DNA from: Azorinus chamasolen
Lineage: Eukaryota > Mollusca > Bivalvia > Cardiida > Solecurtidae
Reading direction: 5' to 3'
Length of the DNA: 64,000 nucleotides
Assembly (NCBI GenBank): GCA_963576725.1
Contig: OY755244.1
Coordinates: 79,111,620 to 79,175,619 of the forward strand
Shown here: positions 52,556-63,214 of the stretch, piece after piece
How the letters are laid out: each line of letters starts with the position of its first letter
How positions within the stretch are numbered: position 1 is the stretch's first letter
The notes under the pieces: generated by a model
Told to the model about the DNA's origin: nothing
Databases searched by the model: none
What the model saw: the letters and a program-made list of their open reading frames with translations, nothing else
Program-made: the position numbers and the translations under genes

Positions 52556-53545
52556 GTTATACTCAGGGAGCCAATGGGGTCTACCATGCACCCCTAGACT
52601 TATTTTCATGGGTACCAAAATGTTCAGAAAAGTCTCCTGAATCTGAATCGCGAATGTACTCAAGTTTAAATTCTTTAAGGTTATGTGTATTTTAACCGTT
52701 TCCATGGCAACCCCCCAGTAAATTCGCCCATATCACAGCCAGTTTTTGTCCTAAACCTATAAAACTGGTACCAAATGGAAGGTAAGACATTGTGCTTTTA
52801 TTTCCAACTGTTTTATTTGCATACTCATGAATATTATTGAGAACATTAGAAATAGTAAAAAGTATAGAAATAACGTAAAACTTTCATTTTTTATCCTACA
52901 AATATCAGAAAATAACTTCAAATGCAGTTTAACATGATGACAAAAAACCCATAAACAAAATATCCAATTTTAGGACCAAAGCATTAATTCTAAGTACCGT
53001 TTTAACCGTTTCCATGGTAACAACCCCAGTTTTCGTAGTGATGGTCCGTACCTGCAAAAGCGTCCATATCACAGCCAGTTTTTGTCCTAAACCTATAAAA
53101 CTTGTACCAAATTGGAGATAAGACATTGTGCTTTTATTTCCAGCTTATTTTTTTAAACTACCTTATTTGCATACTCATGAATATTAATGAGAACATTAAA
53201 AATAGTAAAAACAATATAGAAATAACACAATTAATGTAAACTATTTACTTTTTATCCTACAAATTTGAGGACTCTAAGTAACGTTTTAACTGTTTCCATA
53301 GTAACCATTCATTTCCCGCTATTCACGCATATTTTGTCAGTCGACACCTACCTGCAAAAATCTTCCGTATCACAGAAATTTCTGTGCTAACTGTATAAAA
53401 CTGGTACTAAATTAAAGCTAATACCTTGTACTTTTGTTTAAAGGCTGCACTTAGGAATACCTTATTTGCATACACGTGAATATTAATGAGAATAATTAAA
53501 ATAGTAAAAATAATACAGATATAACGTAAACTTCTCATTTTTTAT
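52556..53545 (-). repeat. Tandem units of about 300 bp, related to family I
   Basis: Begins GGGAGCCAATGGGGTCTACC (resembles the family I end). Then three units with ACCGTTTCCATGGCAAC, CATATCACAGCCAGTTTTTG, AACTGGTACCAAATGG, GACATTGTGCTTTTATTTCC and TTTGCATACTCATGAATATT, starting near 52693, 53000 and 53285, the last one truncated and more diverged. No coding. Confidence 0.75.
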
Positions 53546-54019
53546 TAATTAATGAACGCTTTCTTTTGATAGTCTTCAGTATGTCTTATACATTGCTTAA
53601 TCCATACGGAATTGTACTGTGTAGATCTGACAATATTACAAATATGCATACTGCCCAATATCTCTACCAGCTTGTCACATTAGGTCATATTGTGAGCGCC
53701 ATTATTCATGCAATGTGCCTGCATTTGAAACAGCTGGAAGACTTGCCGTCAATCGTGGTGGATTTGCAGGCAGCATAAACATAAACAAAAATAGTAGTAC
53801 ATTTGAGTTGGAAATTTATCTCCGATTTGCCTTTAATATAGCCGACATGCTATAAATCCTGCTTTGATGAGTATGTGTAATTGTTAGCGTCAGTGAAAAT
53901 CCACTTGTGCCATGCATTCACAATCAAATGCAACATCACTATGACCTTTGTCTGTGTGACATGTGTGTGTGTCAAAGGGCCATTCAACCAAACAAACAAG
54001 AAACCGCCAATGTCGGTAT
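53546..54019. other. Unassigned sequence with one plain frame
   Basis: A 70-codon plus frame (53566-53778) has even codon composition and reads like a protein end (..HAMCLHLKQLEDLPSIVV..), but I recognise no family and see no partner exon. Confidence 0.35.
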
Positions 54020-56234
54020 GGCCGGATTGCCGATTATAGTGATATAGATGAACAGTCATTTCTGCATCAGCAGATGCTGAAGGCATAATTAATAGTTAAA
54101 CATATTCCAATTGCATGTAATGAGGTCCTCATTATGACTCCACATGTTAAAAAGGTCAATCTAGAAATTCATTGAAGCATAAAAAACAAGAGATATTTGT
54201 AAAGCATGTATACCCCCAGACCCCCTGACCTTTGATCTAGTGACCTCAACTATAGAGGTCATCTACTGGTCATGACTAATCACCACAGCAACTTTGACGA
54301 TCCTAAGCCAAACCACTAATCATTTATTGATCTGAAAACATTTCACAACTTAAGGAGGTAATGGTGACCTTGACCTTTGACCTAGTGACCTCAACAACTA
54401 TAGGGGTCATCTAGTGGTTACGACCAACCACCACAGCAAGTTTGAAGATCCCCAACCAAACCATTGAGCAGTTATTAATCGGAAACCATTTCATCGGTTA
54501 AGGTCAAGGTGACCTTAATCTTTGACCTAGTGACCTCAAAAACAATTGGGGTCATCTAGTTGTCATGACCAACCACCACAGTAAGTTTGAAGATCCTAAG
54601 CCAAACCCTTGAGCAGTTATTGATTGGAAACCATTTCACCTGTTAATGCCATGATAACCTTGACCTTTGACCTAAAAACATTAGGGGTCATCTAGTGGTC
54701 ATGACCAACCACCACAGCAAGTTTGAAGATCCTAAGCCAAACCCTTGAGCAGTTATTGACTGGAAACCATTTCACCAGTTAAGGTCATGGTGACCTTGAC
54801 CTTAGACCTAGTGACCTCAAAAACAAGACGGCTCATCTAGTTGTCATGACCAACCACCACAGAAAATTTGAAGATCCTAAGCCAAACCCTTGAGCAGTTA
54901 TTGATCAGAAACAATTTTACCAGTTACGGTCATGGTGACCTTGACCTTTGACCTAGTGACCTCAAAAACAATAGGAGTCATTCAAAGGTCATGACCAACT
55001 ACCACAGCAAGTTTGAAGATTCTAAGCCAAACCCTTGAGCAGTTATTGATCGGAAACCATTTCACTATTTAAGGTCATGGTGACCTTGGCCTTTGACCTA
55101 GTGACCTCAAAAACATTAGAGGTCATCTAGTGGTCATGACCAACCACCACAGCAAGTTTGAAGATCCTAAGCCAAACCCTTGAGCAGTTATTGATAGGAA
55201 ACCATTTCACTAGTAAAGGTCATGGTGACCTTGACCTTTGACCTAGTGACCTCAAAAACAAGAGGTTTCATCTAGTTGTCATGACCAACCACCACAGCAA
55301 ATTTGAAGATCCTAAGCCAAACCCTTGAGCAGTTATTGATCAAAAACCATTTTACTAGTTAAGGTAATGGTGACCTTAACCTTTGACCTCAAAAACTATA
55401 GGGGTCATCTAGTGGTCATGACGAACCATCACAGCAAGTTTGAAGATCCCAAGCCAAACCCTTGAGCAGTTATTGATCGGAAACTTATTTCACCAGTTAA
55501 GGTCATTGTGACCTTGACCTTTGACCCAATGACCTCAAAAACAATAGGGGTCATCCAGTTGTCATGACCAACCACCACAGCAAGTTTGAAGATTCTAGGC
55601 CAAGTCGTTTATTAGTTATCGTTCGGAAACAAAAATGTCAACCTGGAAATTCTCTAAGTCAATGAAGCGTAAAATCTAGGTCAAAAAAGGGTCATAATAA
55701 CCTACTAACCTATGACATGTAATGTGACCCTCATTATGAACCCACATGCCAAGTTTGGTTACTGTAGGTGTTATACTTTGACTATAACTAACACAAACAA
55801 AAAGGTCAACCTGGAAATTCTCTAAGTCAATGAAGCATAAAAACTGGGTCAAAAAGGGGTCATAGTAACCTGCTAACCTATGACATGTAATGTGACTCTC
55901 ATTATGAACCCACATGCCAAGTTTGGTTACTGTAGGTGTTATACTTTGCTATAACTAACACAAACAAAAAGGTCAACCTGGAAATTCTCTAAGTCAATGA
56001 AGCGTAAAAACTAGGTCAAAAAGGGGTCATAGTAACCTGCTAACCTATGACATGTAATGGGACCCTCATTCTGAACCCACATGCCAAGTTTGGTTACTGT
56101 AGGTATTATACTTTGGCTATAACTAACTCGAACAAAAAAGGTCAACCGGACGGACGGCCGGACGGACGGACGGACGGACGGACGGCCGGACGGCATTCGC
56201 CAATCTATAAGCCTGGATTGCGAGCAATCCGGCC
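54020..56234 (+). mobile_element. Satellite-bearing element 3 (145-bp and 168-bp units)
   Basis: Inverted ends GGCCGGATTGC (54020) and GCAATCCGGCC (to 56234). Array 1: about nine and a half units of 145 bp with GACCTTTGACCTAGTGACC, ATGACCAACCACCACAGC and CCCTTGAGCAGTTATTG, starting near 54217, 54366, 54511 and so on to 55510. Array 2: three units of about 168 bp with GTCAACCTGGAAATTCTC and CATGCCAAGTTTGGTTACTG (55629, 55800, 55968). Then (GGAC)n (56148-56193) and the hairpin GGATTG-CGAG-CAATCC. Same plan as elements 1, 2 and 4. The GACCTTTGACC words are array composition, not evidence of nuclear-receptor regulation. Confidence 0.82.
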
Positions 56235-56266
56235 AAAAAGGCAGCATCAACCAACTAAGTTCCGAG

Positions 56267-56677
56267 TTAACGCTTACCCTGCTATGAAAATGAGGTCTGC
56301 TTAACCCATTTGCACCCGGTGGATTCTTCCATGTTTATCTATTGGATTAGTCCATTTTTATCTAAGGGATGCCTGGCCTAAATTTTCAATTTCGTTTTGT
56401 TTTATATTGAAATTCCTATCAGCAAACAGTGTAGACTCTGATTAGACGCCGCATTATGCGGCGTCTGATCAGATTCTACACTGTTTGCTTGCATCCCATA
56501 TATGGGGTCGTGGGAACGAATGGGTTAAGCTCCGATCCGTTGCCGTCGTCAGAGAAACTACTGACAGAGTGATAAACAGCTTCAATCCTGAGGAGACGCC
56601 GAGTTACTCGACGTCTCACCTGGATCCAAGCTGTTTGACAATGAGAGTTATGTCGTGAGTAGCAGGCTAAGGGTTAA
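56267..56677 (+). mobile_element. TT-E2 MITE with TT-G nested
   Basis: TTAACGCTTACCCTGCTATG (left, 56267-56300); right part 56529-56677 with hairpin GACGCCGAGTTACTCGACG and AGTAGCAGGCTAAGGGTTAA. The nested copy sits at GGTCTGC | TTAA. Confidence 0.85.
56301..56528 (+). mobile_element. TT-G MITE
   Basis: TTAACCCATTTGCACCCGG / CGTGGGAACGAATGGGTTAA ends with TTAA at 56301-56304 and 56525-56528. Hairpin CAAACAGTGTAGA...TCTACACTGTTTG around GACGCCGCATTATGCGGCG. Single full copy in the window. Confidence 0.9.
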
Positions 56678-56751
56678 TGTTTACTTTATGTCTGGTCGCA
56701 TGTATAGTACGATTTTGACCGTGAGCTGTGACCTTTAGGACCAGTCCACCC

Positions 56752-57126
56752 GTAGAGGTAAAACGCGTCACAAATATGGAAAAATAGTCAAACAGGGAGA
56801 GCCACACACGAAATGACACCGCACCAAACGCCATCAAACAAGAAACGGTATGGCCACAAGACAAAACATAACAGGACGCATATCAAGACGAAAAACATTA
56901 AACATTAAGCATATTAAATAACAAAATTGACCATAGGCTGAAAGCAGGAGTACCGCCTTGGAACGGTCAGTAACTAAAATAAGCTACTGGGGGACTTAAA
57001 CCTGGTTTACGGGTACCCAGCCTCGTCCTTATCCCACTTTCACCAAAGTCAAAATGTAACTAAAATTCCCCCTCCTGACAACTTCACAACATGAATAACG
57101 ATGTCTGTCAAAACGAAATGACTAAC
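56752..57126 (-). repeat. Interspersed repeat J, copy 2
   Basis: Near reverse complement of 25487-25830 over more than 300 bases. It stands alone here, with no LINE coding beside it. Confidence 0.8.
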
Positions 57127-57180
57127 CATGTATTTGTTCCGGAGTTACCTGTGGTAATACAGACAAGTAATAAGCATATG

Positions 57181-57386
57181 CAGTAAAACCTCTCTATAAC
57201 GGCCACTAAATTGTGTTAATTAGTTGGTATTTAGGGCAGGTGGTTGCTTAAAGCAAGATGAAAGTAAAACATAACGCTCCTATAGGAGCGTTCTGTTTTG
57301 CTTTCACCTTGCTTTAAGCAGCCACCGGCCTTTAACACAAAATACTTGATGTAATTTAGTGGCCGTTATAGAGAGGTTTTACTGTA
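57181..57386 (+). mobile_element. TA-C1 MITE
   Basis: CAGTAAAACCTCTCTATAACG start (left TA lost, TATGCAG), TTTTACTGTA end. Core GCTCCTATAGGAGC perfect. Confidence 0.9.
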
Positions 57387-57463
57387 CATACTAATACTGC
57401 ACGATTACTACGAGCTTCTTGTGACAACCATTGTCCACTTACCCATAAATTAGAATGGTTGCA

Positions 57464-57512
57464 ACTTCTATAAATAGAAAAGTGCAGTCACGGCTCAGCA
57501 CTCGAAATCGAA
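57464..57512 (+). repeat. 49-bp match to the window start
   Basis: Second copy of the repeat edge at 1-49, ending 70 bases before the TIR element. Confidence 0.7.
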
Positions 57513-57582
57513 TTACATGTATACTCTTTAGAGCGATACTTTCCGGGAAACGTATTCATGTACTCAGTAATGACACCATGGT

Positions 57583-58344
57583 TATAGTCAAACAACTAGG
57601 TCTGACGTGTCAAAGGTCAGCCGAGTCCATTTTTTAGGGAGATCAGCGTTCCGCATGTTCTCGGACCATTTTTTTTAAACGGACGAGTTTAGTATATAAG
57701 ATAAAATTGAAGGCGGAATTGTTGTCAGCAGTTTAGCGCAGTGGGTAAAGTCTAGGTGCGCAGAAGACATTGCGAGTGTAGTTTTTTTTATTGAGCGTGG
57801 GTTCGAATCCCGTGTCGACCTTAAACTTTTTTTTAATTTTGAATGAATAGTAGAGTATTATTTTATGTCATATTGTATAATTGCAATGGCCATTTATGCA
57901 CATGTTCGTCTATGTTAGGGAAGGGTGCTTTTGTTTGAGTTCGAGTCCTATATTAGCCATATTTTCAATAATAAATCGATGCTAAAATATGAATATCAAT
58001 ATAAGTTTTAGCAAATGTCTTGTACAAGTGGCTTCTTAATGCACAACAAAACTAATGCTCTTACGGGGACTTTCCTTAATATTTTAGCAAAAAAAAAAGT
58101 TTAGGTTGATGCGAGACTCGAACCTGCGCCTAATAAAATGTTCGCCGATCATATACATTGTACTTCTTTATGGTCCTACGACTTATCCACTACGCTATAT
58201 TTCCGATATCTAATGCGCATATTCTTTATACCTATAACTAAACATTTTCTTTTATAAATGACACGTGGGTATCCGAAATGCTGATCTCCCTTAAAAATGA
58301 ACTCGGCGAACCCGTGACCCGTCAAACCTAGTTGTTTGACTATA
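57583..58344 (+). mobile_element. TIR element with two tRNA-like segments, copy 2
   Basis: 762 bp, inverted relative to 1138-1891. Plus tRNA-like block 57726-57820: GTTTAGCGCAGTGGGTAAAG (A-box region) and GGTTCGAATCC (57800-57810). Minus block about 58103-58203: B-box complement GACTCGAACC and A-box complement CTTATCCACTACGC. A third B-box-like GAGTTCGAGTCC lies near 57938. Same 75-bp inverted ends as copy 1. Confidence 0.78.
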
Positions 58345-58908
58345 GTAGCTGAATGCTATTAATGTCAATGAACACAGAATGTGTGTGTCATGACAAAAAC
58401 CCGTACTACAGGAGCGGTTTGGCATGGATGAACTGTTTGCAATTGTGTGCAAATTTATAAACGGATAAAGTTACTAATCACTGAATCTGTGATATTAAGC
58501 ATACCCGTTAATTTATACAAGAATATTGTCTGTTTTAACTTGATAAACAAGAGTTAAGGTTTCATCATCGTATTGAATCCGACACATTTGTGGCGCTGAT
58601 AGACTTTAGTATGAATTACGTGTTGACAACTACTGACACGAATCAGTCGTCGAAAGTGAAACAACCGCGACAGAGAGTGTCGACTTTGTAATGATTGACC
58701 TTACTGTATATTGAAATTAGTACGTCTATGATGCTCACGCTTGATTTTTACGACGGCGGAGTAATTTCCGTTGATTTCCGTAGCTTCACTTTTATTCGAT
58801 ACGAGCAAATCTTTCATTAACATGTTCTTTCGCAATGAATTACATAGATTCCTATGCTGAAGTCATTTTCTTGCACAAAATCTACGAAATGATGAGCAGA
58901 ATATATCT
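58345..58908. other. No recognisable feature
   Basis: About 560 bases without a coding run or repeat shared within the window. Confidence 0.45.
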
Positions 58909-59088
58909 TTAACCCTTTCCCTCATATTGGCGACTTTTGACGACTCTGTAAAAGTCACTTTGTGAAACAATTGTGATAAATAGAGCATTTGCTCCTATAG
59001 GAGCAAATGCTCTTTTTATCACAATGGTTTCAAACTATAGAATTCTAAAATAGTCCTTTTCTTTAGTTAATGCTCCATTTCGTCTTCT
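58909..59088 (+). mobile_element. TT-B MITE, right end cut
   Basis: TTAACCCTTTCCCTCATATTG start, perfect core GCTCCTATAGGAGC, arms CAATTGTGATAAA and TCACAATGG. It breaks off at GCTCCATTTCG, then a TT-E hairpin-like remnant follows (CAAACAGTTTCCATCC ... TCCATACTGTTTG). Confidence 0.82.
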
Positions 59089-59164
59089 ATAAACAACGGA
59101 AGTGGGACTTCAAACAGTTTCCATCCCGATAAGATGCTGAATTATGTATCCATACTGTTTGAAA

Positions 59165-59675
59165 TGTACATACAGTTTCGTTCATTGCAGGAAGCCATAA
59201 ATAATACATATGGGTTGCCTTCCAGGGCTTGTAAAGGTGAGACAGATATTATGTCATTGATATTGATACCTTATGGTATCGCGCAAATCATTTCAGTTAG
59301 AGCACATTTCCCCGTTTGTCGCTCAGATCAGTTCTTAGTCTGTCTGTTTGTGACTGTATCTGTCGATTCGTTTTGTTTTCTTTGTCTATTTCTTCTCCTC
59401 TATACATCTCCCTATACATATATATCTATTTTCCTCTGTTCTTACACTTGTATTTCTATTAACACTGTTTAAGACATCGTAAACATATGTAAAACTGGTA
59501 AACTGTAGGGGAAGGGTCGTTTCCCTAATGTTGAGAGAACTTGTGACCCGACCCCATTTCTATATATAATTAGAATTAAAATATATTTAAACTAAAAGCA
59601 AATCAGGTGGACGTACATTGTTTTGTGTCTTTTCAGGATCGCGTTACTTCGCAAGATATGCCTGCAGTTTTCATT
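59165..59675. other. No recognisable feature
   Basis: A 112-codon plus frame (59134-59472) starts inside a MITE remnant and turns into a hydrophobic, Cys/Phe-rich translation of a T-rich tract. Not called as a gene. Confidence 0.4.
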
Positions 59676-59800
59676 GTTTAATCTTTTACTCCATACAGAT
59701 ACGGTTTGGCACCTTTGCAAACAGAGTAAATACAGATCGAACGGTTCCTGTAGGAGCGGTCTAATCAGGGTCTACTCTGCTTGCTTATAGAATATCTTAG
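59676..59800 (-). mobile_element. TT-D fragment
   Basis: TTTAATCTTTTACTCCATAC, TTTGCAAACAGAGTAAATAC, ACGGTTCCTGTAGGAGCGG and GGTCTACTCTGCTTGC. The far arm is not recognisable. Confidence 0.65.
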
Positions 59801-59886
59801 ATACGAGTAAATACAAATTGGCATAACTATGTATTCACTTGTTTTATATTACAATACATAATATGCAAGGGAACCTGTCGTGAACA

Positions 59887-60136
59887 TTAATCCTTCTCTT
59901 GCTGAATTTTCAAATACATTTCTCCTTCTTTACCCATGCCCTGTTGTATAATTACATATATATTCACTGTGTACAAGTATTTCGCTGTGCAATCACTGCT
60001 GCGGAGTGCACTGGTTGCACAATCAATTTGTAAATAGTGCAGACCCTGATGAGACAGCTCCTGCAGGAGCTGTCTCATCTGGGTCTTCACTATTTACAGG
60101 TAGGTATATTGACGTGAATAGCAAGCGAAGGGTTAA
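59887..60136 (-). mobile_element. TT-A MITE, copy 9 (first of a stack)
   Basis: TTAA at 59887-59890 and 60133-60136. Left end TTAATCCTTCTCTTGCTG slightly worn. Palindrome perfect. Confidence 0.92.
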
Positions 60137-60299
60137 TTGGGTAAAATGGTATTAGGTTCCTTTTTCTTTAAAACAACATACAGTAACAAACATTTTGGAA
60201 TTCTGGTGAGAGGTCTAGTTACTCAGAGTCTAATCTAAATCAAATTATTTCCAAATGTACATGTAACCACAGATTCGCCATTAGCGGTGAAATATTTAA
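60133..60299 (+). mobile_element. TT-E MITE, worn (middle of the stack)
   Basis: CATACAGTAACAAACATTTTGG, GGTCTAGTTACTCAGAGTC and ACAGATTCGCCATTAGCGGTG match TT-E order. The left arm is shortened. It ends at TTAA 60296-60299. Confidence 0.6.
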
Positions 60300-60529
60300 C
60301 CCTTTCCTTCATATAACGCGTTTTCACGCATTTGCACACAGAGCAGACCAATATCAGACGGCTCCTATAGGATATGCTCTGTTTGCTAATGGAATATGAA
60401 GGATCTCTTTCTTTACTTTCTGTACTGGCTACAATTTTCCATCTTCCATATTTCATTATAACTATTTTGTCCATGAATATTCAGTAGGTATTGAATTTTT
60501 TAATAAATATAGAACAGGGAAAGGGTTAA
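60296..60529 (-). mobile_element. TT-F MITE (last of the stack)
   Basis: TTAACCCTTTCCTTCATATA ... ACAGGGAAAGGGTTAA. The right half of the palindrome is deleted (GACGGCTCCTATAGG joined to ATATGCTCTGTTTGC). Confidence 0.88.
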
Positions 60530-61187
60530 GAATCAATCAAAAACTGGTGTCAAGAATAGGCCTGTCTAATGTATTATTTCTCCTTTTTCTCCTTTTTCGT
60601 TCACTGAATAAATATATCAAGAACAGTGTAATGTATACCTTTAAAACATCCCGTTCAATATGACGCGACAGAAATGAATGGAAAATTCAAAGAGTGGTCG
60701 ATGAGGTCATAGACGAATCACCGGCCATCAGCCATATATCAGTTACCCTGGTCTGATCGGATTACTTACTGTAATTATGTATTATTATATAAAACACCCA
60801 CTGACAGTGTCATAAACCTACGACTTCAAACTGATAATGCATCACAAGTAAATAACACCTGCGATGCCAATACTTCGTATGTGAAATACAAGAGTCTGTA
60901 AATATATCGCAATACTATTCCATACGCATTGCACTCTATCTAAAGTATCTATATGCATGTTTAAATTAATCTGTAAATCCAACAAACAAACGTCATACAT
61001 TTACGAGGACATGTATGTTTGTTTGATTGAAAACTATTTTAATTAGAAAGAAGATAAACACAGAATTTAGAAAAACGACCAAACAAGCCACATTACAAAA
61101 TGTTCTTAAGAAAACGATTATTATCACTAATCTGATTTGAGATAAACTGATTACCAGAGACTTTAACACTAAACATTCGTAGTGAAC
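60530..61187. other. No recognisable feature
   Basis: About 660 bases, only short frames. No paired inverted ends found. Confidence 0.45.
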
Positions 61188-61400
61188 ACAACAGAACCTA
61201 TCCTAAGCAGCCATTCATTTGTTGACCACAGGAGTCTTAAAACGCCGCAGGATGAGTCCTAAATACAGGGTACAAATAATACAGACAGCGCCTGTAGGAG
61301 CTTTCTGTATTACTGTTGACGTTGAATTAAGCTACCACCTGCTTTACAGACCCATACTTAGACATAATTTATGATGTCCGCTTAAGACAGGTTCTACTAT
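61188..61400. mobile_element. TA-C3 MITE, worn ends
   Basis: ACAACAGAACCTATCC to AGACAGGTTCTACTA; hairpin ATACAGACAGCGCCTGTAGG then AGCTTTCTGTAT. Same layout as 51201-51413. Confidence 0.65.
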
Positions 61401-61448
61401 TATTTCCGCACACTACAAAATTTCGTTGAACAAACTTTAAATTTATAC

Positions 61449-61656
61449 TACAGTAAAACCTCTCTATAACGGACACTAAATTACATCAATTATTTTGTGT
61501 TAAAGGCAGGTGGCTGCTTAAAGCAAGTTGAAAGTAAAACAGAACGCTCCTATAGGAGCGTTCTGTTTAACTTTCACCTTGCTTTAAGCAACCACCTGCC
61601 CTAAATTCCAACTAATTAACACAATTTAGTGTCCGTTATAGAGATGTTTTACTGTA
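61449..61656 (+). mobile_element. TA-C1 MITE
   Basis: TACAGTAAAACCTCTCTATAA start and TGTTTTACTGTA end, TA on both sides, core perfect. Confidence 0.93.
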
Positions 61657-61798
61657 TTTTACAGACTTCTACAACGCTGCCTTTAATATGTATACAGACG
61701 TGCTTTCAAAGAAGAACATGCATAGTTGATATTATAACAGTCAGGTAATATTAATATAAAGTATCATAAATACGAATTCTATCTACAGTAGAACCTGT

Positions 61799-62050
61799 TT
61801 AAACCCTTTCCTTCATATAAACGGCGTTTTCACGAATTTGTAAACAGAGTCGACCCAGATCAGACGGCTCCTATAGGAGATGTCTGATGTGGGTCGGCTC
61901 TTTTTGCTAATCGAATATGAAGGATCTATTTCTTTACTTTCTAAAATGGCTACAATGTTCCACCTTCCATATTTCATTATAACTATTTTGTCCATGAATA
62001 TTCAGTAGGTATTGAAATTTGGAATAAACATATAACAGGGAAAGAGTTCA
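61799..62050 (-). mobile_element. TT-F MITE
   Basis: TTAAACCCTTTCCTTC ... ACAGGGAAAGAGTTCA. Hairpin GACGGCTCCTATAGGAGATG. Immediately left is TACAGTAGAACCTGTTTAA, the left end of a TA-C3-like element, so TT-F probably inserted into it. Confidence 0.82.
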
Positions 62051-62778
62051 AGACCAGTAATTTTAGAACAGCCAGGAATATTTCATTTTTATTCTCATTG
62101 TATATATACCCATTGTGGTCGCTTTGTAAGTTCATTATTTCTTCTTTGTCTGCATGTTGTGTTCAATTTACAAGTTTATTGTACATGTATTCGCACTGTA
62201 AATTCATTGCAGTCACTTTGTAAGCATAGTGTATACGCCTTGTAAGTCCATTGTACTTGTTTGTTGGTTGGTATTGTTAGCTCTTTTTCTACACTTTGAG
62301 TGTTGTATCCACTTTGCAAGTCCAATGTACATATGTATTCGTTATATTAACGTTTTTAATCATCTGTGTAGGCTCACTGTCTTCGAAACGCCCGTAACCG
62401 TATCCAATATTGTTTGATTGGTAGTTATTTTTACTAAACTAAGTAAAGCATAATGTCAAACGCTTCCATCTAAGAGAAGCTTAATAGAGTCCGTCTTGAT
62501 ATCAGGCTCAAATTGTAAGCAGACCAATGACACAGTAAGACTTCCACAGGCATTGTAAATCTTTTAGAAGATCTCTTCTGGACATAAGGAATTACACTGT
62601 CACACCTTATAACTTAACTTATGCAGCAGTCAGGCGCTTGCGGTAGCTGCGCTCAATGCAAGACGATGTAACCGTTACCATATTAATATTCATGCAAGAA
62701 ATAATAACGCCCTGAATATGTAATAATTGGACTTTCATAGGAAAGTGTGCTTAAACTTGAATCCAAAGCGAATTAGAC
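62051..62778. other. Loose short repeats, otherwise nothing
   Basis: Between 62120 and 62345 the words CTTTGTAAGTTCATT, CTTTGTAAGCATAG and CTTTGCAAGTCCAATGTAC recur irregularly (degenerate minisatellite). The remainder shows nothing recognisable. Confidence 0.4.
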
Positions 62779-62986
62779 TACAGTAAAACCTCTCTATAAC
62801 GGTCACTAAATTACATCACGCATTTTGTGTTAAAGGCAGGTGGCTGCTTAAAGCAAGGTGAAAGTAAAACAGAACGCTCCTGTAGGAGCGTTCTGTTTTA
62901 CTTTCACCTTGCTGTAAGCAACCACCTGCCCTAAATACCAACTAATTAACACAATTTAGTGGCCGTTATAGAGAGGTTTCACTGTA
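62779..62986 (+). mobile_element. TA-C1 MITE
   Basis: TACAGTAAAACCTCTCTATAA ... GAGAGGTTTCACTGTA with TA borders; core GCTCCTGTAGGAGC. It is the third intact C1 copy in 6 kb (with 57181 and 61449). Confidence 0.93.
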
Positions 62987-63021
62987 CTTCTGATTCGATC
63001 AAGCTTTTGCGAAACCATTGA

Positions 63022-63072
63022 CAGGGTGTCAAACAGCTTGTGTCCTGGTGAGACGCCGAGTTACGTGGACTT
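63022..63072. mobile_element. TT-E2 half hairpin
   Basis: AGGGTGTCAAACAGCTTGTG, CCTGGTGAGACGCCGAGTTAC, then broken off. Confidence 0.5.
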
Positions 63073-63214
63073 AATATAAAATCAAAATGAACTTTTACTG
63101 ACCCCGTTGAAGAAACCATATGCTATTGACATTTCAAAAGTATGTACTTTTCTTACATCAACATATCGAAAACGAAATCGGCTTAAGAGTACGAACTATA
63201 CCATACATTGGTTT

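Noticed and set aside
54217..55510. Dense GACCTTTGACC motifs as hormone-receptor (DR1-like) response elements
   Set aside because: They recur once per 145-bp satellite unit and reflect array composition. Nothing ties them to a promoter.
2241..60090. Recurrent frame of about 63-93 codons beginning MKTQMRQLLQELSHQG or similar in TT-A copies
   Set aside because: Its repetition is explained by the shared nucleotide sequence of the MITE. It runs through the palindrome, is broken differently between copies, and resembles no protein domain.
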